DNA of 64,000 nucleotides from Oscillatoria princeps RMCB-10 (GTDB lineage: Bacteria; Cyanobacteriota; Cyanobacteriia; Cyanobacteriales; Oscillatoriaceae): the NCBI GenBank assembly GCA_019359235.1, contig JAHHHT010000006.1, forward strand, positions 124,001-188,000. The letters are read 5' to 3'. This document shows positions 55,236 through 64,000 of this stretch, piece after piece (the stretch's first letter is position 1; the number at the start of each line of letters is the position of its first letter). Both the position numbers and the translations under genes were made by a program. Below the pieces are notes generated by a model. The model ran no database searches, had not been told where the DNA came from, and saw only the letters and a program-made list of their open reading frames with translations.

Positions 55236-55545
55236 ACTGCTTACCTCTGACTTACTCGCGATAGATCTATGTAATTTCTAGGGTTCCCGAATTTCGAGCG
55301 GGGATCGCAGAATTACGCAAGAGATTTGGGAGTGGAAAGGCAAAGGAGCCAGACGGGATGGAGAAGTTAGCTGGGGAATGTTAGAATTTGGCTGCAAATC
55401 GATTCCCGGTTGGCGGTGCAATCCAGACTTAGCGCAGTGTCCGGGCTTGCCGGCACCCAGCAGTGGCCAAAGGAGAAGTGCCCTCTCAGGGAGCCGGTGC
55501 CAGCCAGGTGCCAATTTTCGGGCCTGTTTTTAGGCGCGTTGAAGG
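55236..55545. other. Gene-free 310 bp
   Basis: I see no reading frame, hairpin or repeat of note apart from several TGCCGG/CCGGCA motifs. Confidence 0.4.
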
Positions 55546-56160
55546 TTATGACTCATAGATGCGAGCTTCTGCAGCGTCGGGATTCTCCTCGCAATACTGC
55601 TCGAAGGCCGTTTTTACCAGCTTTTGGCCCCGCTGGTGAGATGCCTCGGCTTGCAGTTCTTCTACAATATCCCAAGCGGCGGCGCACTCTTTGGAGGTAG
55701 GGCCTTTTTGGGTGCAGATGGCGCGGGCTTCTTCCACGGCTTTCTGGATTCGCTGTTCGAGCAGGAGGCTTTTCGGCTGTTCTACGAAGTCGCTCTTGGT
55801 GAGGATGTCGGTAACGGAAATTATGCCGAGCAGTTCGCCTTTGATGACTGGGGCGCGGCGGATGCCGGTGTTGGCAAACAGCCGGGCTACGTATTCCACA
55901 CCGAGATCGGGATTGATCGAGATGCAGGGCTTGGTCATAATTTCGTAGACCCGCACCTTTTTGGGATCGTGGCCGTAGGCGGCGACTTTGTAAACAATGT
56001 CGGTTTCGGTGACAATCCCGTAGGCATCTTGTTCGTGGCGGCGATCCACTATTAGGGCGCGGAGTTTTTTCAGTTTCATCAGCGCCACCGCTTGGGCTAC
56101 CGTGGCGGAGCCCCGAATGGTGACCACATCTTGGGTCATGATATCTTGGGCTTTCATCAT
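55546..56160 (-). CDS. CBS-domain pair fused to a CP12 domain
   Basis: 204 aa. Two CBS motifs (about 3-65 and 70-130: QDIMTQDVVTIRGSATVAQA, YEIMTKPCISINPDLGVEYV) that should bind adenosyl nucleotides. A CP12 domain follows (about 135-204): C149 ... C159 form the N-terminal pair, then AAWDIVEELQAEASHQ and FEQYCEENPDAAEARIYES. CP12 scaffolds GAPDH and phosphoribulokinase in the dark. In canonical CP12 the last Cys sits in an ECR motif; here A199 replaces it while C190 is kept, so the C-terminal disulfide that governs GAPDH binding cannot form. CBS-CP12 fusions are known in cyanobacteria; their role is less clear. A GGAG site lies 10 bases before ATG 56160. Confidence 0.92.
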   Translation of the reverse strand: MMKAQDIMTQDVVTIRGSATVAQAVALMKLKKLRALIVDRRHEQDAYGIVTETDIVYKVAAYGHDPKKVRVYEIMTKPCISINPDLGVEYVARLFANTGIRRAPVIKGELLGIISVTDILTKSDFVEQPKSLLLEQRIQKAVEEARAICTQKGPTSKECAAAWDIVEELQAEASHQRGQKLVKTAFEQYCEENPDAAEARIYES

Positions 56161-56413
56161 GGCTGTTTCTCCATAGGAAGTTTTGGGATCGGGCCGGTGT
56201 GCCGGCAGATCCCGGATCAGGCATGTTTAGATCATAGGTAAAAATGACCTCCTGCGTGCGGGGTGCCGGTGGGGGGTGCCGGTGCCGGTTTAAGGTGGCA
56301 CTGACGGGCAAGCAGATTTGGGCTGTCGGGACGCGACGGGCGTGTATTTACACGCCACCGGCTTGAGCGAGGACTGGAGTCTTTACTGCAAACACGATCC
56401 CCGGAAGTTGGCG

Positions 56414-57682
56414 CTATTTCGGGGCTGGGGAATTTGCCGGTGAGAGGAGTTCGGTAAAGAGAGATAAGTAGCGGCGGGCTTGCAGTTCGACTGTGAATTC
56501 TTGTTCGGCTTTTTGGCGGGCGCGCTGGCTGAGTTTTTGATGCCGGTCTGGGTTTTCTAGCACCCAGGCAATTCCGAGGGCTAAGTCTTCAATTTCATAA
56601 GGTCGGGCTAGGTAGCCGGTTTGCCGGTGTTCGACGATATCTTTTAATCCCGTTGCGTTAAATGCCACAACCGGCGTGCCGCAGGCGAGTGCTTCAAAGG
56701 CAGTCTGGCCAAAAGATTCCTGAATTGATGGGACGACCATGACATCGGCAGCTGAATAGACAGCTGCCAGGGAAATATCGTCTTCAAACCGGCCTAGATA
56801 GTGATATTTAAAACCCGTATCAATTGGGTTTTCTGGTTGAGATGACCCAAAGATAGCGAGCTCTATCCTATCTTTCCATCCGGACTTGCTGAGGCTTTGC
56901 AAAGCCGGCTCCAGTAGCTGAAATCCTTTTCGGGGCTCGCTGGTATAAATGGCCCCAAAAAGGACAAGTTGCTTGTCTTGAGGCAAATTCAGTAGGGAGC
57001 GAGCGACCTGGCGGTCGATTGGCTTGTACTTTTGAGTGTCCATGCCATGAGGGATCACCTCTACTCGGAAATCTTTGAAGAGGGAGCTGGATTTAGCGCA
57101 TTCAGCCATCCACGAGCTGGGAGAAACTAGAGTTAGATTCAGATTTTTCCAAGCTTTGGCTTTGCGCTGCCACACCCAGCGCGACAGGTCCCAGTCTTTG
57201 CTGCTGCCAAGCTGAGGGCAAGCGCCACAGGAATCCGTATAGCGCTGGCAATCCTGAGGGTAGTGGCACCCGCCGGTGAACGGCCACAAGTCGTGGAGCG
57301 TCCAGACGATGGGTTTATTAAATTTAGCAAGGGATTCTATTTGCAGATAGCCGTGGCAAACCCAGTGCAAATTCACCACATCTGGATTCAGTTGAGAAAC
57401 TTTGGATGCCATTCCATCTGGAAGCCACTGAAGTGAAAAATTAGTGCCCTCCCGCCCGCGATAAAACTGTAGCGGCAAAGCATCTAAACGCTCACTTATT
57501 TTTAGCTTGATGAGCGCCTTGTCTAAAGTTTTGTCTGGCTCAAACACGGCTCTATCATCACTCGCCTTAAATTGCACCAGCATTTTGGAGTCCACACCCA
57601 GGCTCTTTAAGCCCTGATGCAATCGATAAGCAGCGCGACCCGCCCCGCCGCTATCAGAATTAATAATATGCGAAACCTTCAT
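56414..57682 (-). CDS. Glycosyltransferase family 4 (exopolysaccharide)
   Basis: 422 aa, GT-B fold. The N-terminal half has the acceptor-side SDSGGAGRAAYRLHQGLKSL and a Cys cluster (GGCHYPQDCQRYTDSCGACPQ) typical of WcaC-like transferases. The C-terminal half has VPSIQESFGQTAFEALACGT, the E-x7-E nucleotide-sugar motif. It should add a sugar to a lipid-linked polysaccharide repeat unit at the inner membrane. It is the last of a leftward exopolysaccharide gene run. Confidence 0.92.
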   Translation of the reverse strand: MKVSHIINSDSGGAGRAAYRLHQGLKSLGVDSKMLVQFKASDDRAVFEPDKTLDKALIKLKISERLDALPLQFYRGREGTNFSLQWLPDGMASKVSQLNPDVVNLHWVCHGYLQIESLAKFNKPIVWTLHDLWPFTGGCHYPQDCQRYTDSCGACPQLGSSKDWDLSRWVWQRKAKAWKNLNLTLVSPSSWMAECAKSSSLFKDFRVEVIPHGMDTQKYKPIDRQVARSLLNLPQDKQLVLFGAIYTSEPRKGFQLLEPALQSLSKSGWKDRIELAIFGSSQPENPIDTGFKYHYLGRFEDDISLAAVYSAADVMVVPSIQESFGQTAFEALACGTPVVAFNATGLKDIVEHRQTGYLARPYEIEDLALGIAWVLENPDRHQKLSQRARQKAEQEFTVELQARRYLSLFTELLSPANSPAPK

Positions 57683-57818
57683 TTAAATCTTCCCTGGTCT
57701 CTGCTCTCTTAGAGTTGTGGGTTTGAATGCGGTAGCATTCCCAGTCCTTATCAGACTGGTTTCAGTTTTTGGTTTGAGACTTTATGCCCCTAAAATGATC
57801 CTGTAACTCCTAATTTTT

Positions 57819-58925
57819 TCACCTTACTTCCAAAGCAAAAGAAACTCCACTGAGAGCCTTGTCTCTGAGATCGTTGAGAATATCAGGTGACACTTTTGAC
57901 GCTTCGTTCTGAAGAGACTCAAGTTTTTCACCAGTTACCGGCAGGTTATGATAGGGGATGCCAAGTATATCCGCCAGAGCAGCAACTTTGGAACTGCGGC
58001 TTATCGCTGCAACTTTACAGCCAGCCCACGCCGCTGCAAGCAAGCCGTGATAGCGGGTGCTGATGACTGTTTCACACGCACAGATAGGATGAATTAAATC
58101 GTAGAGTGAGCATTGGCTGTACAGCGGAACTTCCAGACTAGCCTTGCCTCTAACACGAGACCAAGGGAACCGCGTCAATTTGGCAAAGACACCCCGCTCG
58201 GCATAAGGCACCATGCGTGTCTCTCCAGCAATAAAGCCTACCGGCTCCTTTTGGGAGGCAATGAATCGTCCCACTTCGCTGATGTCTTTATTTGAGAGAG
58301 TGTCGCCCGCAACGATCAGCCCCAGAGCAAATTTTTTCTCGATGCGCCGTTCATCCAGGATATTGGGCAAGCTAATATTGGCTAAATCAGCTCCTGTAAA
58401 GACTAGGCTGCTTGGAACGCCTACCATATCTATAAGAATTTGAGAGCTATGTTCATCGCGGGTAGAGATTCGCTCAAAAACGCTAGCTACCCGTGCGAAA
58501 TCTTTTGCTCTCGGCTGGATTGCTGTCTCAGCTCCAACGCTGACCATGACCCGACTTTTAAATTTTTGTATTGTCTCTAATTGCGACAGCATATCTTTAA
58601 GGCACCAATCTCCACTCGTAAGCTGAAACGGGGTGTCCCCAACTCCAGCCCAACATTCTACATCCGAAAGAAGAGAAACCTTCTCTTTTGGCACACCGGC
58701 GGTATGTCTCCAAGATATTTCCGGAAATCGGATGCGCTGAGATTCCACGTCCCAGTGGGTATTGCAGTAGACTTTTGTGGTAGAGGCTGGATTTAGAATT
58801 GATAAAGCTTGAACAAACCCCGCCACCATGAGATCGTCGCCGATGTTGCCCGCACCGTAAAAATCTAGCCCAACCAATAGGGATGATGGATATTTGGCCG
58901 GCACACTATTAATCTTAGCGTTCAT
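57819..58925 (-). CDS. Polysaccharide pyruvyl transferase family protein
   Basis: 368 aa. The opening LVGLDFYGAGNIGDDLMVAG and the late motif VISTRYHGLLAAAWAG are diagnostic of the family, which transfers pyruvate from PEP as a ketal onto a sugar. The product would be an acidic, pyruvylated exopolysaccharide. It lies between two glycosyltransferase genes on the same strand. Confidence 0.88.
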   Translation of the reverse strand: MNAKINSVPAKYPSSLLVGLDFYGAGNIGDDLMVAGFVQALSILNPASTTKVYCNTHWDVESQRIRFPEISWRHTAGVPKEKVSLLSDVECWAGVGDTPFQLTSGDWCLKDMLSQLETIQKFKSRVMVSVGAETAIQPRAKDFARVASVFERISTRDEHSSQILIDMVGVPSSLVFTGADLANISLPNILDERRIEKKFALGLIVAGDTLSNKDISEVGRFIASQKEPVGFIAGETRMVPYAERGVFAKLTRFPWSRVRGKASLEVPLYSQCSLYDLIHPICACETVISTRYHGLLAAAWAGCKVAAISRSSKVAALADILGIPYHNLPVTGEKLESLQNEASKVSPDILNDLRDKALSGVSFALEVR

Positions 58926-58959
58926 TCCCTCACCTTATTTTATAAAAAAGTCAAAATAG

Positions 58960-59886
58960 CTATCGATCGCTGGCTAGTAACCCTTTCAATTTTCGCTGAA
59001 TTCGCTCTGGCACACTCTTTTTACTGAACTTCTTGTTGTGCCCCTCACCATACGCGCGGTCTGGGGCCAATCCGCATGGCTCTTTCAAAGGAAACGACAT
59101 GGACTGTAATTCCAGATTAGAGAAGCCCTCAACCGATCCCGTGAAGTGTGTTGCGTCTTCTGTGAACCCAATATTTGTAATCAAATTTACTGCGGGAATA
59201 GCTGACAGTCCTGACTGCGAAAACCGAGTAAAAGCCCACTGATAATCCCAGGTATCAACTTTTCCTGTATAAGCTTGTTCAAAAACTCCCTTGACTCTCT
59301 CATAGTGAGACTTCTCGCACAGTACGTCCCTGATTCTGTTCTTGATCTCCGGTTCTGACCACAGCTTCATATCGACATCGTAGTAGCTCCACGCTCTCCT
59401 CCAAGAAGCCCACCCCCAAATCATGCCATAATGGGAAAAGTGATAGCTCTGAATGTTCGATTTCCATTCCCCCAGTATGTTAGTCCCGCATATCATCATT
59501 ATACGCTTGTCGTCGCGGTACTTTTCTAGCAACTCCTCGCAGAACCTGAAAAAAGTGTGGTGTGGCCAACAATCATCCTCAAGAATAATCGCCTCTTCCA
59601 CTGTGTCAAAAACCCAATTTAGGCCACTGGATACGCGCTTCTTGCAGCCCATATTCGCATCCGCATAGTTTTTTATAACTTCGCAGTCCCAATCCACGCG
59701 GTCAATAATGGCACGCACAGCTGCGCACTTTTCCGCTTCACCGGGCCGGTTTGCGCGGGGCCCGTCAGCAACGACTAAGAGCTTGGGGGGTTTAGCTTGG
59801 CGAATAGCCTCAAACACTGTCTCAGTTTGAGCGGGCCGGTTAAAGACTAGGAAGGCGACAGGGGTTTTCAATTGCCAATCAGACAT
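58960..59886 (-). CDS. Glycosyltransferase (GT2-like, HlpA-type)
   Basis: 308 aa from ATG 59886, which has AAGGA seven bases before it; the frame extends to GTG 59943 without such a site. The Rossmann start TPVAFLVFNRPAQTETVFEA, VVADGPRAN, and the metal-binding motif AIILEDDCWPH mark a GT-A fold. GMIWGWASWRRAWSYYD follows, typical for this group. Acceptor and donor sugars are unknown. Confidence 0.87.
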   Translation of the reverse strand: MSDWQLKTPVAFLVFNRPAQTETVFEAIRQAKPPKLLVVADGPRANRPGEAEKCAAVRAIIDRVDWDCEVIKNYADANMGCKKRVSSGLNWVFDTVEEAIILEDDCWPHHTFFRFCEELLEKYRDDKRIMMICGTNILGEWKSNIQSYHFSHYGMIWGWASWRRAWSYYDVDMKLWSEPEIKNRIRDVLCEKSHYERVKGVFEQAYTGKVDTWDYQWAFTRFSQSGLSAIPAVNLITNIGFTEDATHFTGSVEGFSNLELQSMSFPLKEPCGLAPDRAYGEGHNKKFSKKSVPERIQRKLKGLLASDR

Positions 59887-60103
59887 ATAGTATCCTTCAC
59901 GATTTGACCGGGGCGGTTGCGAGGCATCCGGCTGTATAGTCACTTAGCACACCCTCAAAACCCGGGTATATCCTCATGCTTTCTCCCTGGTACTTGCTGA
60001 GCGTTATAACTTGATTTACATCAAGCCTACCACAGGTTGACTCACCGCGCCCAAAACTGTGACGGTTATCAAATCTTAGCAGCGCTGCTCTTTGAGGCTT
60101 TTG

Positions 60104-61444
60104 TTAGCCGAGCCTCTTTTTGAAGAAATCTTGGAGCAGGTCAAGCGCAATAAGCGACCTGGTTTGCTTGATAAAAATCTTTCTCGTTTTTGGATAAAAT
60201 GCGTTAGCTCCATAAGAAGCGACCATTTGAGCGATCACAGTAGCAATCCCTGCGCCCAGCCCGCCATAGGGGGGTATTAAAATGAAGTTTAAAACCATAT
60301 TAACACCCGCTCCAACGGCAGTTGTCGCAGCCGCAAACTTCATATAGCCTTCTGTTATCAACCAAGGGCTTCTTGCCAGCCCCAACGATACAAACAGTCC
60401 CGCCCAAATGAGAACCGCTAAGGAGGGAGCAGCTGCCGCATACTTTTGTCCGTAAAGGACTGTGACAATCTGGCCAGAAAAAATGGTAAGGGGTATAGCC
60501 ACAGAGTAAGAGATTAACGACATTATATCAAAAAGTTTTTGCAGCCGCTCCTCATACACAGTTTCATTAATTTCCTTGGCTTTGACAATCGACGGGAAAA
60601 CGGACTGGACGATGGCCCCGGGAATAAAATACCACAGTTCCGACACTTTCACCGCTGCCGAATAAATTCCCACCTCGGTATTGTCTCTCATCTGGCCCAG
60701 CATCACCTGATCTATCCGCATATAAATCATAATCACAAAGCCGGACAGGATCAGCGGCCAGCTCTGCACGACCAGTTCCTTAGCGCGGGCCAAACTGAAT
60801 CGCCACCCTTTCAGGAAATGGCCCTTTCTGTGATAGGTAATGGTCAGCGCCACCGCCCCCATAGCCTTCTCTGCCATCAGGGCGCAAGAAAACGCAATCA
60901 GCGGCGCTCCGATCTGGATCAGTGCAATCTTGACCCCGTTAATCAGCAAATAGGCTGAATTCGTAGACCAAACAGTATATTTTGATTGAACTTGGGACTG
61001 AAACCAGTAATCGATGCAGTCAAAAGCCAGAAAAATTGTCCCTGTTGCTGCAATCCCCACCAACCATTGAGTCAGGGTGTCCTCAGGCTTGAGCAGGACA
61101 ACCGTCCCAACCGTTAACAGTAATGTTACGATGCCGCCAAGGAGTTTTAGCACAAAGGCCGTACCGAGAGTTTCCTCCTTGCAGGACGGGTCTTTGGCCA
61201 GGTCACGCACCAAGATGTTACCCAACCCCAGGGTAGCGATCGGACTGAACAGCCCCACAAAGGCGATGGCGTAGTTGAGCAGGCCAAATTTCTCCGGTGT
61301 GAGATAGCGAGCCACCCAGACCCCCACCAGAAGACCCAGCCCCATTTGCAGGATTTTTTCCCCAAACAGCCAAGCTGTGTTGCTGATAATCTTGCGCAGA
61401 CCCGGGCTGAGCTGTTGACTGACTGCGGTGAGCTTGTCTAACAT
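60104..61444 (-). CDS. Oligosaccharide flippase (Wzx/MATE-like polysaccharide transporter)
   Basis: 446 aa from ATG 61444 (MLDKLTAVSQQLSPGLRKII). A longer frame to 61666 adds 74 Cys/Pro-rich residues that overlap the upstream gene and are unlike the family. About 12 to 14 membrane helices, with the Wzx opening NTAWLFGEKILQMGLGLLVG and the loop YGGLGAGIATVIAQMVA near the end. It flips undecaprenyl-linked repeat units across the inner membrane for Wzy-type polymerisation. Confidence 0.92.
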   Translation of the reverse strand: MLDKLTAVSQQLSPGLRKIISNTAWLFGEKILQMGLGLLVGVWVARYLTPEKFGLLNYAIAFVGLFSPIATLGLGNILVRDLAKDPSCKEETLGTAFVLKLLGGIVTLLLTVGTVVLLKPEDTLTQWLVGIAATGTIFLAFDCIDYWFQSQVQSKYTVWSTNSAYLLINGVKIALIQIGAPLIAFSCALMAEKAMGAVALTITYHRKGHFLKGWRFSLARAKELVVQSWPLILSGFVIMIYMRIDQVMLGQMRDNTEVGIYSAAVKVSELWYFIPGAIVQSVFPSIVKAKEINETVYEERLQKLFDIMSLISYSVAIPLTIFSGQIVTVLYGQKYAAAAPSLAVLIWAGLFVSLGLARSPWLITEGYMKFAAATTAVGAGVNMVLNFILIPPYGGLGAGIATVIAQMVASYGANAFYPKTRKIFIKQTRSLIALDLLQDFFKKRLG

Positions 61445-61605
61445 CTGAACTTTGCAATTCGTTACAAAACAGGGTTGAGGACTGGATCTGCGGGCACTAA
61501 CTGCGCACAAGAATGACTCTGCCATCACCGGCCCTCTCGGAGGCAAGGTCTGTCCGGTGCGCCGCTCTATTATAGCACAGCAGGAGACCGGAGCAATTTT
61601 CCCGC

Positions 61606-62949
61606 TTATGTCTTCCCAGCAGTGTCCAGGCTCAATCGAACTGTTACTACTATATACCAGAACCAAATACTGGACACCGCAAAAACACCGGTTTCCGTAA
61701 GGTTCGTCATAAGTATATACGTTAACAGCAGTAGCGGTAGGCCAGCCTCGGGCATTTTAGCGCGAGTCAGATAGACAACTCCCTTAGCAATATTACTAAA
61801 GAAGGAAATAACAAATAAGGCTAACCCACCCCACCCTAAGTCACAGGCCAAATCTAAAAAGCCGTTGTGAGAGTGGGGCGGTTTAAATAGGCTTTTAACT
61901 ATTATAATATTAGCGGCGGGATTGTCAATACCTCGCCAAGGCTGCCAAAAGCCAGCCACCCCATAGCCAAGCAAGGGACGTTCGTTTATCTTATCCACTA
62001 TCTGGGGCCAGAAGTCCGTGCGCCCAGTCAGCGTCATATCCTTGCCGAGACCATCTACAACAATAGCCTCCAGGTTGTTTAAGATCACCATACCAAAACA
62101 AATGCTGACTATTAGAAAAAGTATGACGGACACAAAGGCAACCCTGACGGGCAATTTTTTGACTGCTCCAAGATAGCCCCACAGGCTAAATAATACAATA
62201 ACTAAAACTTTACTCGCCCCACTCCCTCCTTTTTGCACCCCAATCAATGCCAAAAGAAATATCACCATAGAAAAGTTGCGCTGTTTCGGTGAATACAGGG
62301 CGTTTACCAGCCACAGAACGGCTGTTTGAGCCATAAAAAATGAAAACTGGTTTTTGTGACCTAAGATACCCGTCCAATTTCCGTCCGATCCAGCTGACGG
62401 TTTAGCCAAACTGTAGAGAAGTACAAACAAGCCGACAAATCGAATCAAAGAATAGAGAGAATCCCACTTATGTTCCTTGCTAATGTAAATAGCTACTGCC
62501 GCTGTTTCTAAAATAATTAAACTGGTTTTAAGCGTGGCTGAAGGAGTGTCAGACCAAAACAGTGACAGGCTGATAAGGAATAAAAGAACTGCCAGGTAGG
62601 GGCCGGATATAATTATCCTAACTACAGCTCGAAGTAGGTCTTTAAAAGTCTGGCTGAGTCGGGGGGACAAAAGAATAAGAAATACGGCATATATGCTGAG
62701 CTGCAGGATTATAGTCATTGCCGTAGTGTTTTGATTTGCCAAATTTTGGGGGTGCAACTTCTTGAAAGGCATTATTGTAACCCCTGTGGCCCCGGAGATG
62801 CTAAAAATAAATATGCCTGCAAAAATTTTTTCCGCAATTAAAGCCAGCTTGGGATTGCGAGCGATGGCCTGATATATAAGCAGGACATAAATCAAAGCCA
62901 TGGCGGCGAGAAGGGACAGTATAAAAGGATCTTTAAGAAGTTCTTTCAT
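61606..62949 (-). CDS. O-antigen ligase/polymerase family protein (Wzy/WaaL-like)
   Basis: 447 aa with about 10 to 12 membrane helices. The large periplasmic loop bears the family signature: LTGRTDFWPQIVDKINERP, LLGYGVAGFW and PPHSHNGFLDLACDLGWGGL, with the catalytic-type Arg and His. It polymerises or transfers lipid-linked glycans. First gene of the leftward polysaccharide run, divergent from the export protein gene at 63382. Confidence 0.9.
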   Translation of the reverse strand: MKELLKDPFILSLLAAMALIYVLLIYQAIARNPKLALIAEKIFAGIFIFSISGATGVTIMPFKKLHPQNLANQNTTAMTIILQLSIYAVFLILLSPRLSQTFKDLLRAVVRIIISGPYLAVLLFLISLSLFWSDTPSATLKTSLIILETAAVAIYISKEHKWDSLYSLIRFVGLFVLLYSLAKPSAGSDGNWTGILGHKNQFSFFMAQTAVLWLVNALYSPKQRNFSMVIFLLALIGVQKGGSGASKVLVIVLFSLWGYLGAVKKLPVRVAFVSVILFLIVSICFGMVILNNLEAIVVDGLGKDMTLTGRTDFWPQIVDKINERPLLGYGVAGFWQPWRGIDNPAANIIIVKSLFKPPHSHNGFLDLACDLGWGGLALFVISFFSNIAKGVVYLTRAKMPEAGLPLLLLTYILMTNLTETGVFAVSSIWFWYIVVTVRLSLDTAGKT

Positions 62950-63381
62950 AAACTCAGGCCCCGGTACTGTAAATTTGGAAAATCATCGGCGACAATTCTT
63001 GCAGGAGTATTAGAGGATGCTTGCTCGCCTGCTAGCCCTACCCCCCCCTCTCTACCGACTCGCTCACGGCTATGCACGCTTTGCACACGCCCCGCAAAAT
63101 GCTAGCAATTTCCAGGTGAAACGCCAAGAGAGAATCCCTGACCGCGCCAGCGAAGGGGAAAAAGGTATATGCTTGAGCCCGCTGCGTGATTATTTGCTGG
63201 AAACCACCGGGCAGTCTGTGAGGGAGAGTCAAGCCGGTCTGTCTTGAGGCCACTTGGCGCACTGCTTACAGTGTACCCGATTTCACCGGCCCGATAGCGG
63301 TGAGCCACTGCCTGTGGCCCCAAGTTGGCAGTTTCCTGCTGAGGAGGTTAAATTGAAAGAATCAAGCAAAGGATGTAGCGT
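62950..63381. other. 432-bp divergent intergenic region of the polysaccharide locus
   Basis: Separates the leftward wzy-like gene from the rightward wza-like gene, so it should hold both promoters. A 76-codon frame at 63017 has no recognisable features. GAGGAGG lies at about 63341-63347, too far from the ATG at 63382 to be its ribosome-binding site; AAAGG at 63368 is nearer. Confidence 0.5.
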
Positions 63382-64000
63382 ATGGTCGGTGCAGGTTTCC
63401 CTAAACCCATCACCCAACCGGTTGCGGCTCTGACCGTCATGGCTTTCATGGCCACATCTGGCCCATCTCCTGTCCTGGCTCAGCTGCCAACTGTGCCAAA
63501 GTATCCCCCAGCACCACCTAATGCCACCCCCGCCCAACAACCGTCGGGAACTTACACCTTGGGAGGCGGTGACAACATCCGCATCGATGTATTCGACTTG
63601 CCCCAATTCAGTGGCGAGTACCAGATTCCGGCAGGTGGCGCAATACAGCTGCCCCTGATTGGCAGCATATCTGTCCAGGGTATGACACTGGAGGAGGCTG
63701 CCAATGCTGTTTCAGCCGCCTACTCACGCTTCCTCAAACGTCCCCTGATTACGGTCAGCCTCCAGGCCACACGTCCTTTAAATATCTGGATTTCAGGAGA
63801 GGTGAACCGTCCAGGCTCATACTCCATTCCCCTGGCATCCGGGGGTGGCAACAGACCTTCGGTTCAATTCCCAACTTTGGTGCAGGCCCTTGAAAAGGCT
63901 CTGGGTGTGACGCAAGCCGCCGATATTCGCAGGGTGCAGCTGCGCCGGCAGCCCGGATTGGGGCCACAGCAAGTCATCACTTTGGACCTCCAGCAATACC
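63382..64000 (+). CDS. Polysaccharide export outer-membrane protein, Wza family (3' end outside window)
   Basis: 206 codons visible from ATG 63382, open at the window end. The signal peptide (TVMAFMATSGPSPVLA/Q) is followed by a Pro-rich stretch and the Wza start YTLGGGDNIRIDVFDLP. GEYQIPAGGAIQLPLIGSIS and LKRPLITVSLQATRP (Poly_export domain) come next, then the beginning of an SLBB domain (NIWISGEVNRPGSYSIP). It forms the outer-membrane or periplasmic exit channel for exopolysaccharide made by the adjacent genes. Confidence 0.93.
   Translation, partial: MVGAGFPKPITQPVAALTVMAFMATSGPSPVLAQLPTVPKYPPAPPNATPAQQPSGTYTLGGGDNIRIDVFDLPQFSGEYQIPAGGAIQLPLIGSISVQGMTLEEAANAVSAAYSRFLKRPLITVSLQATRPLNIWISGEVNRPGSYSIPLASGGGNRPSVQFPTLVQALEKALGVTQAADIRRVQLRRQPGLGPQQVITLDLQQY

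Noticed and set aside
55553-56311. Alternative 252-codon minus-strand frame over the CBS-CP12 gene
   Set aside because: The CBS and CP12 motifs are all in the frame ending at 55546; this one is rich in Arg/His/Pro and has no domain.
63017-63247. Small ORF in the wzy-wza spacer
   Set aside because: No ribosome-binding site, no recognisable feature, and the spacer must hold two divergent promoters.
1-64000. tRNA or rRNA genes
   Set aside because: No T-loop/cloverleaf pattern or rRNA core sequence was recognised on either strand; only the SRP RNA was found.

Overview
The window comes from a cyanobacterium, most likely a filamentous Oscillatoriales-type strain (Microcoleus/Oscillatoria relatives). 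The evidence is a form IB rbcL-rbcX-rbcS operon, a Rubisco activase with a RbcS-like tail, a CBS-CP12 protein, several secreted filamentous-haemagglutinin-like (TpsA) proteins, Uma2, DUF2887/Rpn and NB-ARC genes, GCGATCGC (HIP1) sites, and a heavy load of short palindromic and MITE-like repeats between and even inside genes. The genus is an inference; no rRNA is present.

Layout. (1) 1-11.4 kb: four tandem paralogous tpsA-like genes on the + strand. The first is cut by the window edge and the fourth is frameshifted near its 3' end. They alternate between two subtypes (A-B-A-B) and carry internal 198-bp repeats. (2) 11.6-14.4 kb: a Tudor-like repeat protein and a zinc-ribbon Ser/Thr kinase on the - strand. 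(3) 14.5-17.5 kb: the Rubisco operon with a candidate operator upstream and a terminator downstream, then a DUF2330 membrane protein. (4) 19.7-29.4 kb: a Wsp-like chemosensory cluster (CheW, gutted cheR, MCP, WspD-like CheW, CheA-REC, CheB). Its apparent output is a REC-class III nucleotide cyclase rather than a GGDEF protein. (5) 29.6-38.1 kb: an NHLM-type bacteriocin export locus. It holds an ABC transporter on +, a Phd/VapC toxin-antitoxin pair, a MITE, a 41-codon double-glycine peptide gene on -, a C39-peptidase ABC transporter on -, and an HlyD adaptor gene on - that is split by an in-frame stop. (6) 38.5-45.3 kb: Rpn/DUF2887, Rubisco activase, 2H phosphoesterase, YciI, SRP RNA, a phasin-like protein, a Cys-rich protein and a GH13 amylase-family protein. 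(7) 45.7-49.4 kb: a fused hydantoinase/5-oxoprolinase gene carrying four repeat-derived in-frame insertions. (8) 49.5-56.2 kb: HNH nuclease and partner, Uma2, a 25-bp repeat array, a secreted nuclease, an HTH/NB-ARC protein, a methylase remnant, a pentapeptide-repeat protein and CBS-CP12. (9) 56.4-64 kb: an exopolysaccharide locus (GT4, pyruvyl transferase, second glycosyltransferase, Wzx flippase, Wzy/O-antigen ligase on -; Wza-type export protein starting on + and running off the window).

The most interesting parts are the small-peptide export locus with its previously easy-to-miss leader peptide and broken adaptor, the Wsp-like pathway wired to a nucleotide cyclase, the A-B-A-B adhesin array, and the oxoprolinase that has absorbed mobile palindromes into its reading frame.
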